This document shows, piece by piece, positions 47,001 through 59,642 of a stretch of 64,000 bases of DNA. Made by a program: the position numbers and the translations under genes. Positions within the stretch are counted from its first letter, which is position 1; each line of letters starts with the position of its first letter. Below the pieces are notes generated by a model, which saw only the letters and a list, made by a program, of their open reading frames with translations, searched no databases and was not told the DNA's origin. The stretch comes from Pyrocephalus nanus (Eukaryota > Chordata > Aves > Passeriformes > Tyrannidae). The stretch covers positions 18,864,001 through 18,928,000 of the forward strand of contig CM076270.1 in assembly GCA_038380795.1 (NCBI GenBank), read 5' to 3'.

Positions 47001-50000
47001 GAAACCCCTTTTAAAAACAGCAACTGATTTGTATTAAACTCAAGTCTTTTGGATCCCTTTGGCAAGACATCTAAACCACCTTTTCCCTAATGAAGACAAG
47101 ATCTGTGTCTCTGGATCCAAGCACAGCAATCTCCAGAGCTTGACTAGGGACAGTAGGCACCAAATACAAACAATAAGTATCAGAGGTGTTTCCTGTTAGA
47201 AAGAGGCTTCTGCAGCCAACTAACTTGCCTTGCTAATTGGAAGCAGGGTGTTGTCTTCCCCCAGCACACAGAAAGAAGGTGCTTGAGGCTGGTTAGGATG
47301 AGCATTCGCAAGCAAAGCCACAAGCAGCAGTGGGAAAAAATATATGAAGTTACAGGAAAAACAGGCCCTTAGGAACTATAGAACGTGGAAACCAGTAAGC
47401 AGTCGGTAAATGAATGCTGGACACAAGCACTGAGGACAACTTTGTGATCTCCAGAATACGTTTTCCTCCCTTCTGCTCCCAAGGGCCCTAGCATGGACCT
47501 TGCTGGAAATCGGCTTTCAAATGCTTTTTGCCTGCCACGTTCATTTTAGTCAAATTTCCTTTCATTGTGCTGAAGCCTGAAAGCCTGTCTTGTGCTCCTT
47601 GTCTCTGGCCCTGCTGCTTGCACTGCCAGTGAGCAATGGGTGGAAAACACTTCATGTGAGAGCTGAACTCCATGGCCTGTGGTGCTGCTCTGGAGAGAGC
47701 TGCACTGCCAAGGGGCAGGGGGTTTAAAGCAGCAACAGTGCCCATCTCAGCAGTGCAGAACTGTGAACTGGCATTCAGTCCTTCAAATCATCCTGTTCTT
47801 GGTGGGTGTTTAACCTTATTTCTGCTCGAAGTGTTCTCTCTGTCCTCACTGCTATCTAACAGACACCTACTCTTGATTTTTAAGAACCAGCTGATGAGAA
47901 CATTCGAGCAAAAAAAAAAATCAAAAAAATCAATGTACAAATCTGTCTTATTTGCATGGATACTCTCTGTGTTTTATTGTATTTGCCAGACAGCAGAGGG
48001 AACATTTTAAGGTTTTATTTTATTCTTCTTACCTCTCAGCCAATATGGTTAATGTGTGTGAGGTCTGCCTCCTATTTGTTTTTGGTGGCCAACCTTTTTA
48101 CTTTAGGAGGGTTAGAGAAATAATTATTGAACCCTCTTTGGGTAACAGCCAGAGGTTGTTTTCTTTAAGCTGCTCCAGATTGTTACAAGGCAAGGTTGAA
48201 ACTCTAGGCTTTCACATGGCATTTGAAAATAGGTGGTGAGTCAGAAAGGCAGCAAGACACAGGAAGGCTGCTCCAGGTGGCAGAAGCAACAGGGTCAGAG
48301 AGAAGGCCACTTGTAGCTGAACAGAGGAGAGCAAAGAGGGGAGGTTATTTAGCAAGGCTGGAGTTACCCCACGAAATCCTGGGGAGAGGCCTAAAAACAA
48401 GAAGGGCAGTTTTGAGTTGCATCAGGGAATAATGGAGCTATTTGAAGTTGGGGGCTTTAAGTCTGTGCTTCTTTATCTAGGAGGGAAAATCACACTTGCA
48501 CTGGTACTGTAGAGGAAGCAGCATCACGGAACTGAAATGGGTGACAGCCATCAACAAAACTGCAGATCTTGGCAGTGTGAGGGACCAGCATCCAATATTC
48601 AATGCCAATTGCCTTGGCCCTCAGCACAAGCAGAAAACCCACAAAAACCCTGACTTCTGAACTCTAGTTGCTTGAGTTGGTGTAGGACTACCCTGCTCTG
48701 GAAAGGGAGATGGATGAGAGGAGGCCAGAGAGCAGTCAGGGCAACAGAACAACTGAAGGTGTTTTCCTCTCACTCCTGTGCTGACCCCAGGGGTTCACTT
48801 TGCTAAGGATGGCAGAGAGGGTGGGAAGGAGGGATTTGAGCCAGTATTTCACAGTGCAATATCAGCCTAAAGAGACCTAATGGAATGACCCAAGTTAATG
48901 TGTATTAGCATAGAGGAGAACTAGCTCAAAAAAGAGAGTAAGCCTCTAGGTGTGGAAAAGAAGCAAACCAGGGTTTTACAAGTAGATTGGGACAGGGGGT
49001 CAAAAACTGCACTGACATCAGAGAGAACATGGAGGGGAAGCCACAGAGAAGAGAAAATGGAAGGAGGATGCCTATCCAAGGAAGGCAGCACTGCTGTGGC
49101 CAGAAGGAAGTCCAGTTGTGTGTACAGTGTCCATGTGTAGGTCCTGTGTGCCTTAGAGTTCTCAATGGCCACACTGGCAGACACTGCTGTAAAAGATGTA
49201 TTTTTATATGTTGAGGTATTTCTGTGGTCTCAAAAAATCTGACATACCTTAAATATAAAAATCAATGAGAGACCCAAGTGCTCTGGGTATTTTTAAAAAA
49301 TCTATTTTAATATGTGATGTTAAAAACTATGTAATAATATCAAGGAACTCAAATGTTTGCAAGTATGGGAAAACCAAAAGCATTGTTCAGTTTGAAGGAG
49401 CACTCTGTGAGGGTTTTACTGGACATCATCAGAAATATTTCATGAAACAAAAGTAGATACCTGAGGAATTTCAGACATTCCACTAGATTAAAGGACTGAT
49501 ACTCAAATGGAGTTCATTTCTTCCCCTGACTGACTTTGGAGGTGCAGTTTACTTGCCAGCATCTTTCTGACTGTACAGCCAGGGAAAGAAACTCAGTGTT
49601 TTTGTTATTCAACAGGATTAGCAGCCCAGATTCAGGTTAAAGTGATACAGAAGTTCTAAATGACTTAATTCCCTGAAAACATTTCTTAATGTGCTGCTAA
49701 TTAAAATATTTAAGGACTCACTGTAACAACATTTTGAAAACAAACCAGAAGACCCAATGTAAACAAAATATCGCTTTACAAACCAAACGGAATCGCTTAA
49801 AATCCAATGTAATTCTATGTTCCAATAAAAATAAATATCTATACAGGTGTCAAGATTGTCAAGCACACTCCCAAGATACCATCTAAGAGTGAAGCAAGAG
49901 GTCAAAATTAACCCCTTTTGTACTCATTCTTAGTTTTTGGGACAGTCAGTATAATTTGATGTGTAGCACCTCCCCCTGAAGTCCATGACACCACCCAAGA

Positions 50001-53000
50001 ACACACTAAATGGGGGAGAAGGAGTCACCAGGAAATGTTGTGGTGGAAGTTCACCACAAGTATCTCTGCAGGACTGCAAGGCACTACTTCCAATATATTC
50101 TTTTACTCAGGATTCTGGGAGATCATCTTTACAGTATTTTTCTTACATTTTGATAGAGATCTCAGTATGGCAGGTACAGATGTAAGGAGTACATGGTATG
50201 AGATATGGCAGTGCTCAGTGGCTTTGGCTCTCTGAATAATCAGCTTTTTTGGCAAAAGATTATTCCTGCTCTTCCCCAATACACTGTATTGACACAAAAT
50301 TACACGAAGCTTCCATGCTTCACGGGTTACAAAGTTTTTTACAGTTTCATCTGTAAAAAAAGGATTACCAGCCTGCATAGCATTATCTCCTAAGGTGACA
50401 TCTTACAGACATCCAGTGCAAGGAAATGTTCCACATCGAGATGATAGACAAGTGATAACATCAAAATGTAGATGCACTTCAGAAAGTCATTATTTTGTGT
50501 GCACAAGCCAGCATCAGGTTACTTGCAGCGTAGCTAAGTCAGTTCTTCCACCAGGATTTATTTTGGTTCCAGATTAAAAAAACTCTGCATGGGACAGGTG
50601 CTATTTCAGAGCTGAAAGGACAATATTGCACCAGAAGTCTCTTTTGTCCATTAACAGAATACAGCTGGCAGCTTCAGGATGGGGGAAAAAAAAAAAAAAA
50701 AGCTGTCTTTTCCAAAGAATCAGATCTGCAGGTTCCCCACCCTTCAGCATCTTGGCAGGGACCAGTGCTGGTAGAGGAGTCAGGAATGTTTCCTAGGTGA
50801 TCTAATAAAGAGAGGAAAAGCTCCATATTGATCATCTGTGTGGGGATATTGCTGATAAGCTGTCGCCATAAGCTCTGGACTCTTTCAAATGTCTCTTCTT
50901 CCAGAGGTCAAGTTTTCATCTCAGTTCTCAACACCCAAAATATCTTGGCCATGTCATCCATAATATGGTTAAACTGAGTATTATATTGTGAAATGCCTTA
51001 GATTTGAGAAATTAAAGGCCACAAAGGAGAAGATGCTGCACTTTCAGTTACTCTCTCTTCTCCAGTTCCCAGCTATTTTCTGTGTTGATGGAAAGGCCCA
51101 GAGAGCCATTTGCTCTTTTCCTGAAGACACTTAAGTAAGTGTCTCCCAAAATGCTGTGAAGGAGGGACTCAACATGAACCATTTTCTGTCTGGGGTTTCA
51201 GAGAGGCACTGAGGGGAAAGAACAAGAGAGAAGGCACAGCCTGGATTCCTCCTTCCATTTTCCCCCCTCCACTGACAAGTGTCTACAGGAAGCAGAGATA
51301 TCAGGGATGCTGCCAGGGCAAGACTGTACATCATCTTGACTGGGAAATTGTTGAACAGAAAGACAAAACTGCCTATCCCACCACTTTCCCCAATCAAACC
51401 GACTCATTATGGTTTCTGAAGCAGGAAATTTGCCCCAAGTTTCTCTGCAGTCCTTACAGCCACCGACAATTCTCACATGGGTACAAGATACTCCGCAGAC
51501 CAGAGATCAAACTGAAGGGTCAGCATGAAAAAATAATAGATTACCTTCATGAAAGGATCTTGAAGAGCTTCTCAAAAGAAAATCAAACCCAAATATTATT
51601 TTATGTTCCTATTGCAGAAACGAGCGCTGCAGTCAATTGAATGCCATCTCTTAACCAGCTGGGCAGAAAGCCAGAGGGGCAAGAGGGTGTCAGATGGAAT
51701 TTAGGCCAGGGAGGCAGGAAGCACCAAGAGGAAACACCAGCAGCAGCTGTAGAAGCAAAAGAATGGGCAGAGGCTCTAAGACAAATAATAACAGGCAGAG
51801 CAGCAGCAGATGTCAGACTATTGCTTTCTGGAGGGGGATGGGATGGCACTTGGGAAGAAATGGGATTTATTTTTTTTTTAACTACTTTGCATTAATTATC
51901 TGAAAAGGGATTCTTCCCCCAAACCCTTTGAAACATTATTATTTTGGATTAGTTTGTGATGAGATTCAACTGAGCATCCACTCCACATGTGCAATGCCCA
52001 GGACAGGCACCACTGCTGATCCTCATTCCATGTATTGGTTTGAATACCCCACTTTCACATTACTAAAAATAATCCTGGAAATAAATTTGGTACAGGGATC
52101 CCTTATTTCTTGAGTGGTTTTACTGTATGGTGTTCTGGACTTTCTCTAGGGTTATATCAAGTAGAACTATCAGGGAGGAGGAGGAGGAAGAAGTTCTGCT
52201 CTTTCAGAGGATTCTGCAATGCTGCTTTTGTCAGGACTGTCATTTACAGACTAGCTGATATATTTTAAATCTTTTGATCACATCCATCAGTTGATTGATT
52301 CACTGGGTAGTGAGAAGCAGCACTTGCATCACAGCAGACTCTTTGTCATGGGTTGTCTGTCATTACTGAGAAACTTGTCCTCTTCCACACATTATAAGAT
52401 GCACTTTGCAGAAAGGATATTATGCTCACTCAACCACATTTCTCTCAGCTATTTTCAAAAGTTAATAAAAAAGTTCTAATCAACCTCTCTCCTCCAACAC
52501 CAGCAAAAGAAGAGGAGCCACCTGCCCAACTCCAAACAAGCAGAGAACCAATCTAGTCAGGAACTGGAGAACGTGACCGGAGAGCCTTAGGAAGTAAAAA
52601 AATATGAAGAGAAGAATCTAAACCCAAGAGACCTACATTGATTAAATAATCTTTTTTTCACTCAGAAAAAGTATCATTGTGCAAATAAAGGAAGCACAGG
52701 TTATAGCTCAAACATTATAGATTATAATGAAAGTTCTAGCTTAAGGAATTTTGATAAAGGGCACTGGCTTTGGAAAGCAAGTCACCACAAAGGTCAGCTC
52801 CCTAGTGTGCCAACAGCTGCTCTCTCCCCTCAGGAGGACGGTGGTACAAACTCAGGGGTGACAACAAGAATATTTGTGAATTTGTCCCTATTTCACTTCA
52901 TTGTTCTTACCAAAAGGGCAAACAGAATCTAAGCAAAATAATACATCTCATGCATTTTTAATAAAAGGTTTGTAATCAAATTGTGTTTTCATGTCAGGGT

Positions 53001-54419
53001 CACCTTCAATTTTATCTTAAAGGAACAACTGCTTGAAATGAGAGCTAATAATTTTGTTTCACAGGAGATCATTTGGGTGGGCTTTTGAGAAATCCATTTC
53101 AAGATTTACCTAAATAAAAAAACAAAATTAAAAAACAAAGGTCTAATTAAGACAATTTTCTCACCTGGTTTCTCAGGATCCTCGTTGAAAATCAACTTAA
53201 AAATCTAGTTACATTTCCAAGTTTTCCTGTAACTAATACTACATTAAAAAGAAATAAAACATCCCTCCAAGAAAAGGTTCATGAAGCACTTGGTCAGAAA
53301 ATACAAAAGAGCAGAAACAATTCTTTACTTATTCCTTGCCTGTGACCAGCCCCTGGTTCAATATGTTTCTACCAAGAACATTAACACCCAAACCACACTC
53401 TGCCTGTAGGAGCAGAACATCCATCACAGCAGTGCTTCGAGTACAGAGTACAAAGCTTGTCAAAAGAAAATGAAAATCGAAGGGTAAACCAGAAATTCTT
53501 GTATGTGAAGACTACAGGAATATGTAGATACATCATGGCAATGAGACAGAAAATGCACATTTATCACAGAAGACTTAGGAAGACCAAAGAGACTGGAATG
53601 GCTACCATTAGCCTGTCAGAATATCAGGAATACAGACTTACTCTGAGAAGATAAAGTTGGGTACAAATGAAGCAAAAAGAACTCAAGCAAGTTAAAGTTA
53701 ACAGTATATTAATGCAGGCCTGAAAGAACAACCTTTCTTGTTGTTGTTACAACATAATTTACAGGCATAATGAATAAAATCACTCCTCCTTCAAAGGCAT
53801 CAAGAGCAAAAAGCCTGTGGGAGACCAACCAGTGATGCAGATGTGAAAGGTTCCTTCAAAGAGGTGACAAAGAGCAGAAAGGCTGAACAACTCCTGATAT
53901 AGCACTTGCAGTGTGAGGGATGTTCGTGTGACACAACCTCCCTCAACAGGGGGTGTCATGAAGGACAGACCTACCTGCCTGCCCAAGCTTCAGAGTGAAT
54001 CAACAGAAGAAAGGATGAGAGAAATACGAGCTCTGACCAACGTCAGGGTGAGCCGCAGTGGTTAATTCATCTCACAAGGACTGGAACTCAGCAAAGATAA
54101 CACCCAGTTTGAAGGATTCTGGAGAGTGGAGGGAGATCCACAAACTATCCATAAATATTACTGGAAATTATACTAAAGAACAGAAAAGGGTGGAACCATG
54201 AGACATGCGGGCAATGAGATGTACAGATAAACATCTTTGAGAAGGGGTTGTATCTCCAAAATTAGCAAACACAGATGAAAGTATCTTACTCATATACCTT
54301 ACTTGCATCCCCAAAGAGCTCATGACACATTTTTCTCCCTCGGAGCTCTAAGCTTGAGTGGGATAAAAAAATGATAGGTCAAAAAACAGCTCTTCACATT
54401 CATAAATAGCTTCCTAAAG
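44014..54419. other. non-coding upstream flank, part 2
   Basis: No gene was recognised. The stretch holds one CR1 tail (46396-46458), homopolymers (for example an A18 at about 50684) and unique sequence. Frames are all under 140 codons and without family resemblance. The part from about 53450 to 54420 may be a further, unrecognisable 5' portion of the CR1 copy that follows it. Confidence 0.5.
46396..46458 (-). mobile_element. CR1 LINE 3' end fragment
   Basis: The plus strand reads TCATAGAATCACAGAAAG, then GGCTGGAAGGGAC, then AGGTCATCTAGTCCAG. This is the reverse complement of the 3' end of avian CR1 elements, whose tail carries ATTCTATGA-type octamers. The element is therefore on the minus strand and severely truncated at its 5' end, as most bird CR1 copies are. 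Several substitutions against the remembered consensus mark it as moderately old. Confidence 0.85.
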
Positions 54420-55085
54420 AATTAGGCAGGAGTACTTTTCCACAGGAAACTATGGAGCTCCACAAGAATCTACACTAGAGCTTGTGATGTCTAACTATTC
54501 ATCAGTGTCTCAGAAAAGAAAGTGGTGAGATGAGGTCTCCTGATCATATGTGGTGTTCAGTGTAGTAAGAACTAAAGGCAGCCATAGCAAATTACATGAC
54601 AACGTTATAATCTGCCATAAAATGGCACAAGAAACTCAAGTTCTTGTAAGTGTGAAGTGATGCTCAAAGTAAAAAACTAAAACTTCTAATTTCATGCATG
54701 CAGTGATGGACTCTGGTTACTACTGTGCAATAGAGGTATTTTGCAATAAAGGTTCTATAAAAAAATACCAGCTCAGGGACCAGCAAAGGACAAAGTAGGA
54801 TTTTATGAAGAGTAAGGAAGATAATAAAAAAACTGTGTCACTATACACACCTATGGTTCACTCAGATACTGAATATATCATAGATTGCCTGGCCCCATCT
54901 CGGACAGGACAAGCTGGAGCAAGCACAGTCAAAGGCAGAAAAACCAACCAAAGGGATGGAGCACCTTTCACAAATGAAATCACAAAATAGACCAAGACTT
55001 TTCGGGCAGAAAAAAGACACCATTGAGGAGGATGTTTTATGAAGCAAACAAAACTGAGCAGCACAGAATAATGAAGGGTTGTCTC
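54420..55085 (+). mobile_element. degraded CR1-type LINE, 3' part of the reverse-transcriptase ORF
   Basis: The fragment is frameshifted and broken, but landmarks occur in the right order. At 54454-54483 the DNA reads GAPQESTLEL, against the CR1 motif GVPQGSVLGP. GTGAAGTGATGCT near 54652 corresponds to the segment after the Lys-Cys motif. At 54841-54876 LYTPMVHSDTEY corresponds to LYSALVRPHLEY, and CCCCATCT follows. Between about 54905 and 55060, stretches match the conserved 3' part (CCAAAGGGATGGAGCACCT, then AGAAAAAAGACACCATTGAGG). The similarity was recognised from memory of bird and turtle CR1/L3-like elements, and the family is not assigned. Element limits are uncertain; it may begin several hundred bases earlier. 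It is inactive. Confidence 0.75.
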
Positions 55086-56459
55086 AGGATCTTTCTACCA
55101 TCTTTCTTCTCAACCCTTGTCAGTCTATTTGTCCAGCTACTCCTGGTCTTAGACTAGGACACAAGAATTCAGCAGCTTCTAAATTCAGTTTTCTCCTTCC
55201 TTATTCCCTTCTTTAATCTCAACATTTCTGTACATATCACAGCTTAGCTTGCCTTGCACTGCCAGCCTAACCCTCTGCCTCATTGTTATTTCTGATCTCC
55301 TTGTCCAACCAAATGTTTGCCCTTCCCCAGGCCTCCTGCACAAATCTGTCCCTTGCCCTCAAACACAGCTCACAATCTTGCTGAATGTAGCACTGGTGGG
55401 TTTCTCTGTGCTGCCTGGGTGTCAGAAAGCTCTCACAGTGGAAAGGATGTCTCCAAGGGTGACAGTGGCCCCGAGGGTTGGATACCACGCTGCATCCACA
55501 TCTCCAGTCAGTCAGTGTGGTGTAACCAGGCTTCTCCCAGGAACATATGGAGATTTTGAGAGGTGAAGACACTCTGGTGACATCCACTTAAGTCTGGCAG
55601 ATACCATCACAACCAACTTCAGTGAGAGCTCTGCATGCCTTGGCCCCGTGGAGGAAACTCCCCTGGTGTCCCTGCCCGAAGTGCTGTGTAGCCCTGTGGA
55701 CTTCCTGCTCAGCACTGAGCTTGGTCACTGCTCATCCTCTGCTTGCAACACCCTCTGCCTTGTAAATCATCTGTCAGCAAGAGCATCCTGTGTGAACGTG
55801 AGGGACCAGGGAATGTCTAAGGGCCATGATCTAAGGGTCATGGTCTACACTGCCTGTAATCTTCCGCTGGCCTGGGAGGAAGAAAAGGACAACTCCTCGC
55901 ACAGCTTGGGCCTTTTCCAGGTCCAGCTCTCGGAATGAACCATCAGCTCACATCAGCTTTTCTGAAAGGGTAAGCAGCCTCAGATGGAAGAGATAGTGAG
56001 CAGAGCACTACAGGCAACGTTTTCACTGATGTCAACGATTTCCTCTCCTCCACACATGCCAAACTGATACATTCAGTCGGGACAGGGCCAGCAAACATCT
56101 GGTTGACATGAGAATCAAAAGGTCCCAGCCCACAACGTTCTGTGTTCCTACTTTTGTAACATGCTTTTTGGTACATGAAAGAGATGGGTGCAACAAGTGA
56201 TCCTCATCCCTCCCCCTACAACCTTGTTTGTGTCCATCAGATTCGTTAGACAGATGCAGAATTTGTCAGATATGTGACTGGATGGTCTGTCCTTGTGATA
56301 TTCTGTGAGTTGATTTCAACTTAATACACTGTTCACCATTTCCAGCACTCAGGGAGGACAGAAGAGCCAGGGAATTTGGTTCTTGGCTGCATTTCAGAGC
56401 AGTGTAAAACTGAGTACTTCAATGAGCCAGTTGATACTTACTGACAAAAAGCCTTCACT

Positions 56460-57000
56460 GAAACAGTAATATAAATTTAATGGCTCTTTACTGTTTGTTG
56501 AATATTTACACCTGAAAAAGGAGGTGTAAAGAATAAATTCTGAGAAACTAAATAAAATCACAGGCCACATTTTTTGTCTAATGATTCCCTATAATTTAAA
56601 ATTTATTAAAAGTAAAGATGGAAATACAGTGCACACTACGTAAGATTTTTATTTCTTATGCATCTTGATCCAAATGTGCAGATAGAAGCGCACAGTAGTT
56701 TTCTTGAAGCATAAAATTACAAATCTGAGCATTTCTCATATCAACTTTTTATATAAGTTGATTTTACACTTTCACAATCTCTTCAGACCCAATAATATAA
56801 ATAAAGTAAATTAATCCAGTGCCTTTCAGACACCTTCATTTTTGCTTTCAGTGTGCATGGATTTGCACTGATTAGCACTCTCATAATTATCGATGCACAT
56901 TAATATTACTGACAATGTTAAATCAGAGATTCATGTCAATTTAAGGACATTACAGGGTGTTAATCTGAAATTTACAGAAGCCCTGTGTAAATTAAGTTTT
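56460..57000. promoter_or_regulatory. AT-rich, motif-dense block, candidate distal enhancer
   Basis: This unique, strongly AT-rich stretch includes a TTTACACCT/AGGTGTAAA inverted pair (56505-56530), an ATCAACTT/AAGTTGAT hairpin (56740-56762), homeodomain-like TAATTA/ATTAAT cores, SOX-type GACAATG and a TAATTATCGAT stretch. No simple repeat or transposon signature explains it. It lies about 36-37 kb upstream of FOXL2. Confidence 0.3.
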
Positions 57001-57281
57001 CCTGAACATCCTACTAGACTCTAAACTTGCAACAGCTGACATAGCTGTACCTTTTACAATAATATAGTCCCACCAGTACTCTGTGTTGCCTAATTTATGT
57101 ATTATACATTGTTCAATTTTCCTAAGAGCTGCTGTCATGGACTGTTTTGGCTGGTAAGCTACAAAGGCAGAGCTAAATGAAGTATTTTGCATAGTATGGT
57201 GATTTTCAGCATAAGTTGTTTACTATTCTAACAGAGCCTCAAAAGGAGGACAATCAGGCTAATGCCACAATTTACAGACTT

Positions 57282-57291
57282 CCCCCCCCCC
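57282..57291. repeat. C10 homopolymer
   Basis: Ten consecutive C bases. Confidence 0.95.
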
Positions 57292-59584
57292 ACAAGACTT
57301 TTGCATTTATAATGATTTAAACTCATATATAGGTATTTTAGCGCAACACAGTCAATCTCATGTTATTCTGTAAAATAGACCAAACAAAATACATGAACAT
57401 CCACAACCCCTTTTTTTCACTGGCAGATTGTGAAGTACCACAGAGAAGTCCAGGAGCCCTGGTGCAAAAAGAGCTCAATTTTGTACAGGAGCATGAAGTG
57501 ATTTCACTATAATCCAGCAGGCAAAAATTGTCTATCAGACCTTGGGGAGCCTCAGCTTTAGGAATTCAGGCAGGCTGAGTGAAGTCTATACTTAAAGCAT
57601 CTTATCTATAAATTGCAAGGAATTGTTTCCTTCCTTTGGAGGGGTACACAACGCCTCTTTTAAGGGACATGAAGTTAATGGTCATTTTGAAGTGGATCAC
57701 AGGCAGTTAGAAGAAATGAGAACATGGTACAGGACCTTCTGGTCCTCAACCATCCACCTGCTAATGACGCAGACACTGAAGAAAACAAAAAATTAAGTGT
57801 TCAGCTTCCCAGATAATCCTCTCTCTTTCTTCACTCAAGAGAGAAAACTGATCATTCTGGCACTAGTACGGATGAAACACTCCAAGTACTCCAAGTTTTT
57901 TGAGGATTACCACACAAAGCATACACTGAGTATAAAGCTTCCCTTTTATAGTGACTGTCATGATTTGCAACTGCCAAAACAACCTTATTCTCAAGAGCCA
58001 ACAGCATGCTGTTGAGTTTGGGTTTTTTTTCCTTTTTTTTTTTTTTTTTTTAAATAGTGGTTGTGAGGGGAAAGGAGAGGAAGGAGGAGGGGAAACGTTT
58101 CTCTCCCTTGAAGATGCAGTTGGAGTCCAGGTGGCTGGACTGGAGTGTCCCACAGCTGTACTCCCACAGAGAGAGGGATCTGTGTGTTTAAGAGCAACCT
58201 GGAGCTCCAGTTTCAGGCCAGTCCCGAGTTTTTATCTTGCATCACTCTGGTGAGATGAAAGCAGCACACTGATAATGCTCTTGTCTGCCTGCATGCAGAT
58301 TAACAGTGTGAAATACTTGCAGCTCCACTTTGCAGGAACAGCAAATACCACACTTTTATAAGATGGTGTCTTTAGGGGAAAGCACTTGTGACAAGAGTAG
58401 GAAGCAAGACATCTGTGCAGGTACTTGAGCAGGCAGAGGTCTCCAGAGTTCAGTTTTAAATACAGATGTGCAGTGCCTGCACAGGGCTGGGAGGCTCACA
58501 GAGGCTGCACCACAGACAGCCCCAGACACCTTCCTCTGCTCTTTTTATTGACAAATACCAAAAACTACCAAAAGGCTTCCCTGATTCTTTCTTTCAGAGG
58601 ATTCCTGAGATGAGAACTTATTTCAAGGCAATGACTCTGATAGAGATACCCTGAATGACTTTCTGTAATTTTTTTTTAACCTCCATTTCCTGTACAGTAT
58701 GCAATTACTAGAAGGGTGGAAACTTCTGAACTCCCTGGGAGAGTTTACTATGTCTCTCATTTCAGCTTAATAAAATATAATCTGAATTGCAGCATCTGTA
58801 AGACAGAGCTGTTCCCTATCCAGCTGTTCTAACTCAGGTTATTCACAAGATGAGGAAGAAAGGAGATTTGCAAGAGGGATGCTGTGTTTATTTGAGATGA
58901 ACAGCACGGCTAAATCTTTGCTAGTTTAGAACATTTCCCCTTCTCAAAGTGGTTAAATTAGAAGGAATTGCACTGATATGCTGATCTAATTTATCTTTTT
59001 TAGGCTGTCTGCATTTTTACCTGTGTTATGACTTTTCACTGATACAGCCCCTGTGTTCGTTCTCTCCAGGCTACCTCGGAACCTTCATAATAAATGAATC
59101 TCTCGATTTGAAAAGCGGCTCAGGCAGAGTTCAGATGGTGTGGACTTTTCCCCCGGGGCCTTTGCTGCTCCGTATCAGCCTCTGCACGTGAGCCTGGGAT
59201 GGCTGGAGTTCTCTGGGACTGAGCTGCTGGCCATGAAGGAGCCAGGGACACGGGCAGGTGTGACGTGGGTGCCCCCACAAGGCAGAGGGCACAACAGGCT
59301 GAGCGGGGGCTGCCAAGGAAGGGTGTGAAAAGATGTAACCAATTTGGAAGCTCTGGGAATTAAGTTCTCGTTTTTACCATTGTAACAATAAATAACAAAC
59401 CCCCCTGAAGCTATTTTGTAAAATGTGGTATTTGTGATGGTTTTATTTCAGTTCCTGGAAAGAGGGCAGCTCTCTGGAGCAGGATAACTACCAGTCAGGG
59501 GGTTATGAGAGTTTGCCAACAAGAAGCAAAGTGGGATAGTGTACTCTTATTCTCCCCCACACTGAACTCCCATTTGCCTCCTAA

Positions 59585-59642
59585 AATAAAGAGAGGAGCT
59601 TCATATAGTCAGCATAAAAAAAAAAAAAAAAAAAAAAAAAAA
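59585..59642 (+). other. AATAAA followed by A27, possible retroposed 3' end or polyadenylation site
   Basis: AATAAA at 59585-59590 is followed 25 bases later by 27 A bases (59616-59642). This is the spacing of a genuine mRNA 3' end copied into DNA. The upstream 250 bases resemble a 3' UTR in composition but match nothing I recognise. A chance A-run or microsatellite downstream of a common hexamer is the alternative. Confidence 0.35.

Noticed and set aside
55249..55566. 105-codon plus-strand frame with some hydrophobic segments
   Set aside because: Composition looks transposon- or chance-derived; no recognisable motif.
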